64,000 nt of DNA from assembly GCF_014656295.1 (NCBI RefSeq), contig NZ_BNCD01000012.1, positions 1 through 64,000 on the forward strand, in the 5' to 3' direction. Of this stretch, positions 43,174 to 51,280 are shown one piece after another; position 1 is the first letter of the stretch; each line of letters starts with the position of its first letter. The translations under genes were made by a program, and so were the position numbers. Under the pieces are notes generated by a model. That model worked only from the letters and a program-made list of their open reading frames with translations, searched no databases and had not been told where the DNA came from. The stretch is from Streptomyces sulfonofaciens. GTDB lineage: Bacteria; Actinomycetota; Actinomycetes; Streptomycetales; Streptomycetaceae.

Positions 43174-43872
43174 TCAACGACCCGGATCGACCTCGCGCAC
43201 GGCTTCCAGCACGATGTCGGTGACCACGGATGGCGCCGTGAGCATGGGCATGTGGTCGACGGGCGCCGTGCGCACCTTCGCGCCCATGCGCTCGGCCGCG
43301 AAGCGCTGGGTCTCCGCGGGGATCATGCGGTCCTCCTCGGCCACCAGGAACCAGCTCGGCCTGTCCCTCCAGACCGGGCGCCCCACCGGGACCCCGATGC
43401 TCCGGGCCGCCAGCGGTCGCTGGGCGGCGGCCAGCTCTGCCTGCTCCTCGGCCGTCGCCTGCTGGGCGAAGGCCCTGGCGAACGCGTCCTCGGGCAGCCA
43501 GATCAGCTCGTGTCGATCAGGGCCGAGCTGCGGAGCATCCGGATGCGGCCGCGCCCGGTAGAAGAGGTCGGCCACGGTCTCGCCCTCGTCCGGCGCCAGG
43601 GCTGCGACGTAGACCAGTGACGCGACCTTCCGGTCGGCCGTCGACGCGATGACCGCGCCCGCGTACGCATGCCCGACCAGCACCGCGGGCCCGTCGACCA
43701 GCTCCAGGGTGCGATCGAGCGCGGCGACGTCATCTGCCAGCGAGGTCAGCGGCAGCGGTGCGGCGACGGCTCTCACCCCTTTGGAACGCAGTCCGGCGAC
43801 CACCCTTCTCCAGCTCGAACCGTCGGTCCAAGCGCCGTGTGCCAACACCGCTACGACGTTGCTCCCGGGCAT
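43174..43872 (-). CDS. Alpha/beta hydrolase fold protein lacking the nucleophile serine
   Basis: 232 residues, ATG with AAAGGAG upstream. The fold is clear (VAVLAHGAWTDGSSWRRVV; APLPLTSLADDVAAL; LAPDEGETV; VDHMPML at the His position), but the nucleophile elbow reads VGHAYAGAV with Ala69 where Ser would be. A close relative at 60761-61612 has VGQSYGGSV with Ser. The protein may be catalytically dead, act by a different mechanism, or bind ligand. It is divergent from the CGNR-type regulator gene. Confidence 0.85.
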   Translation of the reverse strand: MPGSNVVAVLAHGAWTDGSSWRRVVAGLRSKGVRAVAAPLPLTSLADDVAALDRTLELVDGPAVLVGHAYAGAVIASTADRKVASLVYVAALAPDEGETVADLFYRARPHPDAPQLGPDRHELIWLPEDAFARAFAQQATAEEQAELAAAQRPLAARSIGVPVGRPVWRDRPSWFLVAEEDRMIPAETQRFAAERMGAKVRTAPVDHMPMLTAPSVVTDIVLEAVREVDPGR

Positions 43873-43930
43873 TCCCCACTCCTTTCGGATGGTCGGCCAT
43901 GGTGGCTAACCGTCTTGTTCACGCTGAGGA

Positions 43931-43980
43931 GGTTACGAAAGCGGGAGTAACTTGTCAACGACCCGCAGGGGGGTTACCTT
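43931..43980. promoter_or_regulatory. Three GTTAC-type half sites in the divergent hydrolase/CGNR promoter
   Basis: GGTTACGAAA, then GAGTAACTT, then GGTTACCTT occur within 50 bp between the 43174-43872 and 44022-44657 genes. GTTAC and GTAAC in opposite orientation make a dyad with a 10-bp spacer. Confidence 0.4.
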
Positions 43981-44021
43981 TCTGAGGGAAGGTGGCACAG
44001 GACAGGGAGGGATCAGGCGGG

Positions 44022-44657
44022 ATGGTTCAACAGACTCCGGCGTTTTTCATCGCCGACACGCTCGGCCTGGACTTCCTCAACTCGATCGCCACGCCGGTGG
44101 ACACCGAGGTCGACTGGGTCGAGGACGGCGACGGCCTCCTGGCCTGGCTCGAGCAGGCGCGGCTGGTGCCGCCACACGTGCTCGCCACCCTGCGGGAGCA
44201 GGCCCTGCCCGGCGAACTCGACACGGTAGCGGCACAGGCGCGGACCCTGCGGGAGGAATTCCGGGGCTTCGTCCGCACGCACATGGGCAAGCCCCTCAGT
44301 CCCGAGGACCTACCGGAACTGGCCTCACTGAACCGGCTGCTCGCACGTGACGAAGGGTTCCTCCAGGTCGTGGCCGCCGAGCAGGAAGACCCTCCCGGCC
44401 TCCGGATACGGGCGACGCGCCGCTGGCGGTCACCGGACTCGCTGCTCCTGGCCATCGGGGAGGCCCTCGCGAGGTCCCTCACCGAAGAGGACTTCTCGCA
44501 CATCAAGGTCTGCGAAGGCCCGACATGCACACTCATGTTCGCCGACCACACACGCGGACGCGTCCGCAGGTGGTGCAGCATGGCGCTCTGCGGCAACCGC
44601 GCGAAGCAGGCCGCGCATCGCAACCGCCACAGGAAAGGCGCGGGCGCCACGGCCTGA
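44022..44657 (+). CDS. ABATE/CGNR zinc-finger domain protein, probable transcription regulator
   Basis: 211 residues from ATG 44022; a GTG at 43992 in frame is possible but its ribosome site is too close. An N-terminal ABATE domain (FIADTLGLDFLNSIATPVDTEVDWVEDGDGLLAWLEQA) is followed by a C-terminal CGNR zinc finger: CEGPTCTLMFADHTRGRVRRWCSMALCGNRAKQAAHR, with four Cys and a basic tail. Such proteins are thought to be DNA-binding stress or catabolic regulators. It is divergent from the Ala69 hydrolase and may regulate it through the GTTAC sites. Confidence 0.88.
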   Translation: MVQQTPAFFIADTLGLDFLNSIATPVDTEVDWVEDGDGLLAWLEQARLVPPHVLATLREQALPGELDTVAAQARTLREEFRGFVRTHMGKPLSPEDLPELASLNRLLARDEGFLQVVAAEQEDPPGLRIRATRRWRSPDSLLLAIGEALARSLTEEDFSHIKVCEGPTCTLMFADHTRGRVRRWCSMALCGNRAKQAAHRNRHRKGAGATA

Positions 44658-45247
44658 ACCCCCGACGACCGCCCGCCGGGCGCCCCCGGCACGTGCGGGC
44701 CCGCACACAGGCGGACAACGCACCGAGGCGATGCTCTGCCTGGTCACGAACATGCCCGTCCCCTGCGGCCTGAGCCCGGCGACCTCCGCGGAGCTGCGCG
44801 CCCCGCGGTTCCGCTACGTCGCCCCCCGCAACCCGCTGCGCGTCCCGCGCCGCACTGCTCCGCCCTGGCGCCCCTCGGCCTTTCCGCCGAGGGGCACCGC
44901 CACCTCGGTGATCACGCGCTCTGCGCTCGCCCCCGCGGATCACCCCGTCGGCAAGGCGCGCCCGCATCGGTGCCGCGCCCCAAGCCGGCGCAAAGGTGTT
45001 GCCCGGGCCCGCCCAGCCGGAGAAGGATCACCTGCTGAGGTGCGGGAGGGCGGCCGGGCAGGAGCGGTGGTTCGGCGAGAGCAAGGGGATCGACATGGCC
45101 CCGCCTGCCTCCGGACCGCACGGGCAGAGGCCGCACGACTCGCATGCCGGGGCCCCGTCGCCCGGGAGCCCCCTGGCCACGTACACGGGGAGAACCCTGA
45201 CCAACCGCTCCGGACGGGTATGTGCACCGACAACGAGGGAGGACGGT
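44658..45247. other. 590-bp region without a supported gene
   Basis: Open frames on both strands overlap each other and give Arg/Pro/Ala-rich products without domains. A ribosome site (GGGAGGACGG) at the right end belongs to the next gene. Nothing else is recognised. Confidence 0.5.
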
Positions 45248-46090
45248 ATGGAACCGTGGGAACTGCGCCGCGCGGTCGAGGCAGGCCGGGCGACCGCTTC
45301 GGAGCTGGGCCTTCAGGTCGACGATGTGGTCGTCATCCACAACTCGGACCGCGTCGCGCTCCGCCTGGTTCCCTGCGATGCCCTGGTCCGGGTCGCACCC
45401 TCGGCGCACCTGGCTGATTCCGAGTTCGAGGTGGAGGTTGCGCACCGTCTCGCGGGCGTCGACGCTCCGGTGGGCGAGCTGGACCCGCGGATCGATCCTC
45501 TGGTCCATGTGCGTGATGCCTTCGCCATCTCGTTCTGGACCTACTACGAACCCGTGGGGTCGGGGATCGCGCCGGGCGACTACGCGGACGCGTTCGCACG
45601 GCACCACGCAGCCCTGCGTCGGATCGATCTGGACGCACCGCACGTCACCGATCGGGTCGCCGTGGCGCTGAGGGAGGTGAACGACCGGCAGCGGTCCCCC
45701 GAGCTGCCCGATTCCGACCGGGAGCTCCTCAGCGACACACTCGGCGGTCTGGGCGCCGCGATCGGCATCGGCCGAGCAGGCGAGCAGTTGCTGCACGGCG
45801 AGCCGCACCCGGGCAACCTCCTGAACACGAGGAGGGGGCCGCTCTTCGTGGACCTCGCCACGTGCTGCCGCGGGCCGATCGAGTTCGATCTCGCCCATGC
45901 GCCCGAAGAGGTGGGAAAGCACTGTGCGGGGGCCGACGACGAGCTGATCCACCAGTGCCGCGCCCTGAACTGGGCGCTGTTCTCGGCCTGGCGCTGGCGC
46001 AGGGACGACCACATGCCCGACCGGGGCCACTGGAGGGCGGAGGGGCTCAACCAGGTCCGTACTGCACTCGGTCGCCGCGGGCGTGGCTGA
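45248..46090 (+). CDS. Aminoglycoside phosphotransferase (APH)-like protein with altered catalytic motif
   Basis: 280 residues, ATG with GAGGGAGGACGG upstream. Kinase-like fold: VRVAPSAHLADSEFEVEVAHRLAG resembles the N-lobe, and HGEPHPGNLLNTRRGPLFVDLATCC resembles the Brenner motif plus the metal-binding loop. The catalytic Asp of HxDxxxxN is Glu185 here, so activity is uncertain. Likely a small-molecule kinase of the APH/choline kinase group or an inactive relative; a resistance role should not be assumed. It converges with the meta-cleavage operon end. Confidence 0.75.
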   Translation: MEPWELRRAVEAGRATASELGLQVDDVVVIHNSDRVALRLVPCDALVRVAPSAHLADSEFEVEVAHRLAGVDAPVGELDPRIDPLVHVRDAFAISFWTYYEPVGSGIAPGDYADAFARHHAALRRIDLDAPHVTDRVAVALREVNDRQRSPELPDSDRELLSDTLGGLGAAIGIGRAGEQLLHGEPHPGNLLNTRRGPLFVDLATCCRGPIEFDLAHAPEEVGKHCAGADDELIHQCRALNWALFSAWRWRRDDHMPDRGHWRAEGLNQVRTALGRRGRG

Positions 46091-46117
46091 ACCGGAGCCC
46101 GAGGGCGCGTCGGGAGC

Positions 46118-46482
46118 GGTGCCGCCGGTCAGGACGCGTCCCGTGCTGGATGCGACCGCGGCCAGGGCGCTGTCCCGTGCAGCCTCGTTGATGACCGGCC
46201 CGACCTGGCGCGTTCCGCGCGCGTCACCTCGCCGCGTGCCTCGGTGATCGGCTTGCCGACCTCGCGGGAGACCAGGTCGGCTAGCCGGTCGGAGGCGGCG
46301 GCGATGTCGTCCGCGACCCGGGTCAACGCGCTCGCGCGCTCGGGTGCGGGAGTGTGCGCCCAGTCGCGGCCCGCGTGAGCGGCGAGTTCCAGCAGGGCCG
46401 GGAGCCGGTCGGCGGGGGTCGCGGGGACCTCGGCCACCGTCTCCCCGGGTGCGTGCGGGTTGGTGCTGCGTACGGTGCTCAT
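46118..46482 (-). pseudogene. Aldehyde dehydrogenase remnant with large internal deletion and frameshift
   Basis: From the ATG at 46482 a normal ALDH N-terminus can be read (SALTRVADDIAAASDRLADL, then VSREVGKPITEARGEVTRA). At about 46230 it jumps, in another frame, into a typical C-terminal ALDH piece (VGPVINEAARDSALAAVASS followed by TGRVLTGG), which then loses similarity near 46118. About 250 middle residues, with the NAD-binding and catalytic parts, are missing. It is 23 bp after the LigB dioxygenase gene in the same direction and was probably the semialdehyde dehydrogenase of this operon. An intact ALDH is present at 53375-54829. Confidence 0.8.
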
Positions 46483-46505
46483 ACGGGACTCCTGTGCGGG
46501 CGGGT

Positions 46506-47570
46506 TCACGGCTGGTAGGCCGCGAAGACCTTGTCCGACACGAACAGGTGCGACCCCACGAACTCCGACCAGGTCGGCACGGGGCGGCCCAGTTCGCCCA
46601 TGGCACCCAGCAGCGCCCACCAGTTGAGCAGTTCCTGCTGGCCGGCGGCCTCCGCCTGGGCGAGGCCGGTGGACCGCCACACGTCCAGGTCGCCGTCCAC
46701 CAGGGCCTGGTACAGCCGCCGGTCGGCCGCGGTGTCCGGGAAGAGGTGGTGGGTGGACTCCACCAGGAAGCTGTGCGACCAACTGGAGGAGGCGATCAGT
46801 GCGACACGCCACGGGCTCTCGGCCGCCGCACGGGCGACTGCCGCGCCCATCCGCATGACGCGCGAGGGCGAGGGGCTCGGCGGGTCGAGCTCGCGGACGT
46901 CGCCGAGGGCGCTGATGTTGCCCTGGTAGCTGATGACCCGGCGGCCGTAGCAGTTGATGGGGAAGGCCACGACGGGGTAGTCGAAGCCCTTGCGCTCGTA
47001 GTCGAGGTAGAGGACGGTGTTGAGGAAGGCGTGGGCGAAGCCGGGGTGGTGCAGCGGCTGGTAGGCGTAGCTGACGTCGATGTCCTGCTCGATCAGCGAT
47101 CCCGCGAAGTACCTGGCCGCCTCACGGTGCCCCCTGACCAGGACCTCGTGTTCCTTCGGCTCGTTCCACACGTTGCGCTCGCCCATGACGTTGGACGCGG
47201 CCGAGTGCTCCCACGGCCGGACCGTCAGATCCTCGTAGGCCAGCACTGAGTACGGCGGAACGAGGTCCTCGCGGAAGTTCTCGTACTGGTCGTCGCCCCA
47301 GATCAGAACGACGTCGGGGTTGAACTCGTCGAGCGCCTTCCGTGCCCTGGCGAACTGCGCGACCAGGGCGTCGCGATGACGGCGGCCGGCCCGTGCGCCC
47401 TCGTCCGAGGACCACTCGGCGCGGGCCTCCGCGGGCCAGTTGGCCGGGTCGCGGGCCTCCGCGGGCAGTAGGGGGTCGCCGAGGGCCCGCTGGAACACAC
47501 GGGTCAGGTTCTCGTTCGTGCCGCTCAGCGGCGGGTAGTGGGTCACTCCCAGACCGAGTACTTCTGCCAT
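46506..47570 (-). CDS. Class III (LigB-type) extradiol ring-cleavage dioxygenase
   Basis: 354 residues, ATG start. Iron-dependent LigB-fold enzyme: ligand region LGLGVTHYPPLSG (His11), VLIWGDDQYENFRED, YQPLHHPGFAHAFLNTVLYLD with paired His, and late SSSWSHSFLVESTHHLFPDT. It cleaves a catechol or aminophenol-type ring next to the hydroxyls. Length above 300 resembles the larger single-chain group. It follows the Rieske alpha gene by 57 bp, so it probably cleaves the diol made by that dioxygenase. The exact substrate is unknown. Confidence 0.88.
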   Translation of the reverse strand: MAEVLGLGVTHYPPLSGTNENLTRVFQRALGDPLLPAEARDPANWPAEARAEWSSDEGARAGRRHRDALVAQFARARKALDEFNPDVVLIWGDDQYENFREDLVPPYSVLAYEDLTVRPWEHSAASNVMGERNVWNEPKEHEVLVRGHREAARYFAGSLIEQDIDVSYAYQPLHHPGFAHAFLNTVLYLDYERKGFDYPVVAFPINCYGRRVISYQGNISALGDVRELDPPSPSPSRVMRMGAAVARAAAESPWRVALIASSSWSHSFLVESTHHLFPDTAADRRLYQALVDGDLDVWRSTGLAQAEAAGQQELLNWWALLGAMGELGRPVPTWSEFVGSHLFVSDKVFAAYQP

Positions 47571-47627
47571 GGTCTTCACCCTTCGGGGCTGGTGGTGTGG
47601 TGTGGTGTGCGGGGGCGGGTGGGCCGG

Positions 47628-48914
47628 TCAGTCGAGCAGCGACTGCCAGCGGCGCCAGAACGCACGCATCTGGAGTTCGTCGCTGGCGAGGCTGGGCTGT
47701 CCCGTGTGCTCGCGGTGCATGCCGCGTGAGATGTCCGACCAGGCCACGTCCGGGGCGGTGCGCAGTCCTGCCTGGCACGCCTCGCAGGCTTCGAGGTCGT
47801 CGGGGGTGGCCAGTCCCGCGGGTCCCTGGAAGGCGATGTAGCTGTCCAGGCGTCGCGCGCGCAGGTCCGGGTCCTCGCCGGCCGTCGCCAGGGACCACTG
47901 GTAGATCTTGGTGTGACCGGCCGAGGTGGGTGTGATCGTGCGGATCACGATCCCCATGATGTCGTTGATGATCAGGTTGGGGAACACCAGCAGGTTGCGG
48001 TCGGTGTGCCCGATCATCTCCGCGCGCTCGGGTCCGTAACGCTCCACCAGCTCCTGGTACTTCGCCTCGATCCCCGGGCGGTTGTGCTCGCCGAGCGCCG
48101 GCGCCCAGCGGGCCACGGGCCGGGCCCAGGGGCCGTGCACCCGGATGACGGCGTGACCGTTGCCCAGGTCCACGGCCTCGGTGGCGTCATTGCGGTCGAG
48201 GGTGTTGCCCTCGTGCTGCTCCAGGTACGTGAAGTACGTCTTGTGCAGCGGCAGCAGGTGGTAGCCGTCCAGGCTGTTCTCCACGAACAGTTTCCAGTTG
48301 GCGTCCATGGAGTACTCGTGGACACCGGGCACGACCTCGAGGTCGTCCGCCTGGTCGGCCACCAGGTCGATGTACTCGGCGGCACCGGCCAGGTACGTCT
48401 TCAGGTCGACCGCGTCGGGGTCGAAGCAGACGAAGTGGAAACCGCGGTAGCTGTCGACCCTGGGCGGTGACAGCAGCCCCATGCCCTCCCGGTCGAAGTG
48501 CTCGCCGTACCCCTCGTCACCCGGCACGCCGTTGAGCGCGCCCGTGCTCGCGTACGTCCAGGCGTGGTAGAAGCAGCTCATACCGCGGGCGTTGCCCTCG
48601 GGCACCCGGCACACCAGCGCACCACGGTGCCGGCAGGTGTTGTACAGCACGCGCCGGACCCCGTCGTGGCCGTGCCAGAAGATCAGCGGCCGGTTGCCGA
48701 CGTCGCGGGCCCTGAAGTCGCCGGGGCGCGGAATCTCCGACTCGTGCCCCACATAGAGCCAGCACCGGGCGAACACCGAGGCCATCTCCCGCTCGTACAC
48801 GGCGCTGTCGACCAGGGTCGTCCGGTCGACGCGGAAGGTGCCCGCCGCGACGTCCTCGACCACCCACTCCTTCGCGGACGCGGTACGTGTAGCCCAATCG
48901 TGGTTCACGGTCAT
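47628..48914 (-). CDS. Rieske aromatic ring-hydroxylating dioxygenase, alpha subunit
   Basis: 428 residues from ATG 48914, 8 bp after AAGGAGG; a TTG two codons upstream is less likely. Rieske [2Fe-2S] ligands Cys94/His96 (CRHRGALVC) and Cys114/His117 (CFYHAW). The mononuclear iron site follows in DANWKLFVENSLDGYHLLPLHKTYF. It is close in general form to benzoate/anthranilate-type oxygenases. With the beta subunit, the ferredoxin at 58121 and the reductase at 52246 it would insert O2 into an aromatic substrate. Confidence 0.92.
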   Translation of the reverse strand: MTVNHDWATRTASAKEWVVEDVAAGTFRVDRTTLVDSAVYEREMASVFARCWLYVGHESEIPRPGDFRARDVGNRPLIFWHGHDGVRRVLYNTCRHRGALVCRVPEGNARGMSCFYHAWTYASTGALNGVPGDEGYGEHFDREGMGLLSPPRVDSYRGFHFVCFDPDAVDLKTYLAGAAEYIDLVADQADDLEVVPGVHEYSMDANWKLFVENSLDGYHLLPLHKTYFTYLEQHEGNTLDRNDATEAVDLGNGHAVIRVHGPWARPVARWAPALGEHNRPGIEAKYQELVERYGPERAEMIGHTDRNLLVFPNLIINDIMGIVIRTITPTSAGHTKIYQWSLATAGEDPDLRARRLDSYIAFQGPAGLATPDDLEACEACQAGLRTAPDVAWSDISRGMHREHTGQPSLASDELQMRAFWRRWQSLLD

Positions 48915-48947
48915 GGTCAACGCCTCCTTCGGCGAGGACGGGACGGG

Positions 48948-49505
48948 TCAGAGCAGCACACTCAACTGCCCGCCCGCCGATTCGATGCTGTGGTCGAGGA
49001 CGGCCCGCCGGCGCATGATCAGCCAGTCGGGCTCCGTGCCCGACCTGGGCACGAGCGTGTGCTCGTACACACCGGCGTAGCGGTCGACGACCCCGCCGCG
49101 GACCCGGACGACCTGGAAGACGCTGCGCACGTCCAGCCCGTCCAGCCGCTGCCAGACGCGGACGTTGCCGATGTGGCGCCGTGTGCGGGAGCGGGGGCTC
49201 TCGGCGTGGGCGTGCTTGCTCTTGAGCCGTTCGACCCGGCCGGCGAGGGTGGGCACGGTGTCGTGCACCAGGTGCAGCGTCGTCGCCGGGTCGCCGCCGA
49301 GGTCCTCCGGCGTGGGGACGAGGTAGACGGCGTCCGGGTGGAACAGGGACAGCCACGCGTCGAGGCGCCACTCGTCCAGCAACGCGGCCTCCTCGAAGAG
49401 GAACTGCGACACGGCACAGATGAGAGCGGGCTCGCGCACCGCCCTGGCGGCGTCGGCCGGCGCGGTGCGAGCGATCACCGGGGACGTGAGACCGGTGGGG
49501 ATCAT
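48948..49505 (-). CDS. Aromatic ring-hydroxylating dioxygenase, beta subunit
   Basis: 185 residues, small cone-shaped NTF2-like subunit that supports the alpha hexamer. Marks: VSQFLFEEAALLDEWRLDAWLSLFHPDAVYLVPTPEDLG and RRHIGNVRVWQRLDGLDVRSVFQVVRVRGG, ending DWLIMRRRAVLDHSI. It overlaps the upstream hydrolase stop by 4 nt and is 33 bp before the alpha gene. The N-terminal 20 residues are somewhat longer than in common beta subunits. Confidence 0.9.
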   Translation of the reverse strand: MIPTGLTSPVIARTAPADAARAVREPALICAVSQFLFEEAALLDEWRLDAWLSLFHPDAVYLVPTPEDLGGDPATTLHLVHDTVPTLAGRVERLKSKHAHAESPRSRTRRHIGNVRVWQRLDGLDVRSVFQVVRVRGGVVDRYAGVYEHTLVPRSGTEPDWLIMRRRAVLDHSIESAGGQLSVLL

Positions 49506-50242
49506 CGAATCGACTCCTGGGTCGGGGTGCGGGGTTCGCCGCCGCCGTCCCCGGCCGTGAGCAGTTCGGCCAGGGCAGCGGGGCGGGACCAGAAGGGGGA
49601 GTGCGAGGAGCGCAGGTGGTCCACGCGCGCACCGAAGCGGTCAACGGCCGTCCGAGCGCCCCAGCCGCCCGAGACCGCGCGATCCTCCTCGCACACGACG
49701 TACCTGGTCGAAGAGGGGACCCCGCCCTCCCAGGGGGTCGTCTCGCCCAGCACGGTGGCGGCCTGGGGCCGCAGCCGGGCGGCTGCTTCGGCCGCCTCCT
49801 CCGGTGGGCAGTCGTGGTAGAAGAGCTCTGCGGCGGTCTCCGGTGCCCAGTGGCTGCGGCCTCGTTCGTCCTTGCGCTGCCGGGGCAGGAACGTGGTGTA
49901 GAAGTCCTCGGCCATCGGCCGGGACCCGGCCAGTTGGTCGCGCCAGCTCGCCCCCGGCAGCGGCAGCAGACAGGCGAGCAGCACCAGTTCGCGTACCGGC
50001 CGCCGCTCGGCGTACACCGGGGCGATCAGGCCGGCCATCGAGTGCGCGACGAGCACGGTGGAGCCCGGATCCGCCACGTGGGCGTCGATGGCGCGCAGAT
50101 AGGCCTCGCTGTCGGCGGCCGGGTCGTCCGAGGGCAGTTCCACCGCGACGGCCCCGTGCCCCCGTGCCCGGAGTTCGGGCAGGACGCGGTCCCAGCACCA
50201 TGCGCCGTGCCAGGCCCCGTGCACCAGGACGAACGTACTCAT
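49502..50242 (-). CDS. Alpha/beta hydrolase (EstC-like)
   Basis: 246 residues, ATG overlapping the tautomerase stop (ATGA). Motifs: TFVLVHGAWHGAWCWDRVLPEL, nucleophile elbow VLVAHSMAGLIAPV with Ser, VCEEDRAVS for the acid and HLRSSHSPFW for the His. The family includes salicylate esterase-like and EstC proteins; it is not a typical MhpC-type C-C hydrolase. In the operon it may hydrolyse an ester or an amide before ring oxidation, or a ring-cleavage product. Confidence 0.85.
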   Translation of the reverse strand: MSTFVLVHGAWHGAWCWDRVLPELRARGHGAVAVELPSDDPAADSEAYLRAIDAHVADPGSTVLVAHSMAGLIAPVYAERRPVRELVLLACLLPLPGASWRDQLAGSRPMAEDFYTTFLPRQRKDERGRSHWAPETAAELFYHDCPPEEAAEAAARLRPQAATVLGETTPWEGGVPSSTRYVVCEEDRAVSGGWGARTAVDRFGARVDHLRSSHSPFWSRPAALAELLTAGDGGGEPRTPTQESIR

Positions 50243-50451
50243 GACGAGGCCCTGGCCGCGGCAGCCTGCTTGTCGGCGAGGACCGTGCCCCCGGCCATGA
50301 TCTCGCCGGCGTCGACCTCCACGACCCACACCCGCACCGCAGCCTCGGGAGTGCCCGTGGCCCGGGCGGCGGCCGCCGACACCTCGCGCAGCAGCTCCCG
50401 CTTCTGGTCGGCGGTGCGTCCCTTGGCCATCGTGATCTGGATGAACGGCAT
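50239..50451 (-). CDS. 4-oxalocrotonate tautomerase family protein
   Basis: 70 residues. After Met removal the protein starts with the catalytic Pro (PFIQITMAKGRTADQKRELL), and a conserved Arg follows in AAVRVWVVEVD. Converts the enol form of 2-hydroxymuconate to the keto form in the dehydrogenase branch of meta-cleavage pathways. It is 28 bp after the decarboxylase gene and overlaps the hydrolase gene by 4 nt. Confidence 0.92.
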   Translation of the reverse strand: MPFIQITMAKGRTADQKRELLREVSAAAARATGTPEAAVRVWVVEVDAGEIMAGGTVLADKQAAAARASS

Positions 50452-50479
50452 TGTTCCGGTTCCTTTCAGGGGGTCGCGG

Positions 50480-51280
50480 TCACCGGGCGCGCACGCTGAC
50501 GCCGCCGAGTCGGCTGAAGTCCGCGCTGACGCAGTCGCCCGACCGCAGCGGCACCGCGGCGGTCAGACCTCCCGACAGCACCAGCCAGCCGGGCTTGAGC
50601 GCGGTGCCGCGCCGTCCGGCCGCGTTGGCCATCCACGCCACCGCCTGCGCGGGATCGCCGCAGACCGCCGCGCCGGCCGCGGTCGCGACCTGCTTGCCGT
50701 TGACCTGGAGCAGGCAGCCCAGCAGGGACAGGTCCCCGGACGGTTCGACGAACTCGTTGCCGAGCACGAACAGGGCGGAGGAGGCGTTGTCGCTCACCGC
50801 GTCCTCCAGGGTGAACTTGAATGCCTGGTAGCGGCTGTCGATGATCTCCAGGCCGGCGCAGACCGAGGCGGTCGCGTCGAGGACGTCACCCGGGGTGATG
50901 CCGGGGCCGGCCAGTTCCTCCTTGAGCACGAAGACGATCTCCGGCTCGACGCGCGGGTGGATCAGCGTGGACAGGTCCACCGGCGCGGTGGCGTCGTGGA
51001 GCATGCCCGACGTGACGAAGCCGTACAGCGGGTTGTCCACGCCCATGTCGATCTGCTTCGCCCGCGAGGTCAGGCCGAGCTTGCCGCCGATGATCCGTTC
51101 GCCGCGCTCCTCCTTGGCCCGCAGCACCTCGCGCTGGACGAGGTAGGCGTCGTCGACGGCCAGGTCCACGTCCCGGCTCAGCGGGAGGACGTCGGTGCGG
51201 GTGTCCTCGGCGGTGATCAGGCGGGCCGCCAGGCCGCGGACGTCGAGGGTGGTCGTCGCCTTGGGCACGTTGCCGCTCAT
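50480..51280 (-). CDS. 2-keto-4-pentenoate hydratase/2-oxo-3-hexenedioate decarboxylase family (decarboxylase candidate)
   Basis: 266 residues, FAH-fold, ATG overlapping the previous stop. Motifs: GGKLGLTSRAKQIDMGVDNPLYGFV, HPRVEPEIVFVL, CAGLEIIDSRYQAFKFTLEDAVSDNASSALFVLG and LVLSGGLTAAVPL. The metal-binding Glu residues (EPE) are kept. Decarboxylase and hydratase of this pathway are homologous; the Lys in YQAFKFTLEDAV and its place next to the tautomerase favour 4-oxalocrotonate decarboxylase, with the other paralog as hydratase. This assignment is inference. Confidence 0.82.
   Translation of the reverse strand: MSGNVPKATTTLDVRGLAARLITAEDTRTDVLPLSRDVDLAVDDAYLVQREVLRAKEERGERIIGGKLGLTSRAKQIDMGVDNPLYGFVTSGMLHDATAPVDLSTLIHPRVEPEIVFVLKEELAGPGITPGDVLDATASVCAGLEIIDSRYQAFKFTLEDAVSDNASSALFVLGNEFVEPSGDLSLLGCLLQVNGKQVATAAGAAVCGDPAQAVAWMANAAGRRGTALKPGWLVLSGGLTAAVPLRSGDCVSADFSRLGGVSVRAR

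Noticed and set aside
44347..45417. Long plus-strand frame spanning the CGNR gene end and the APH-like gene start
   Set aside because: Its translation is Arg/Ala/Pro-rich and crosses two genes with clear motifs in other frames.
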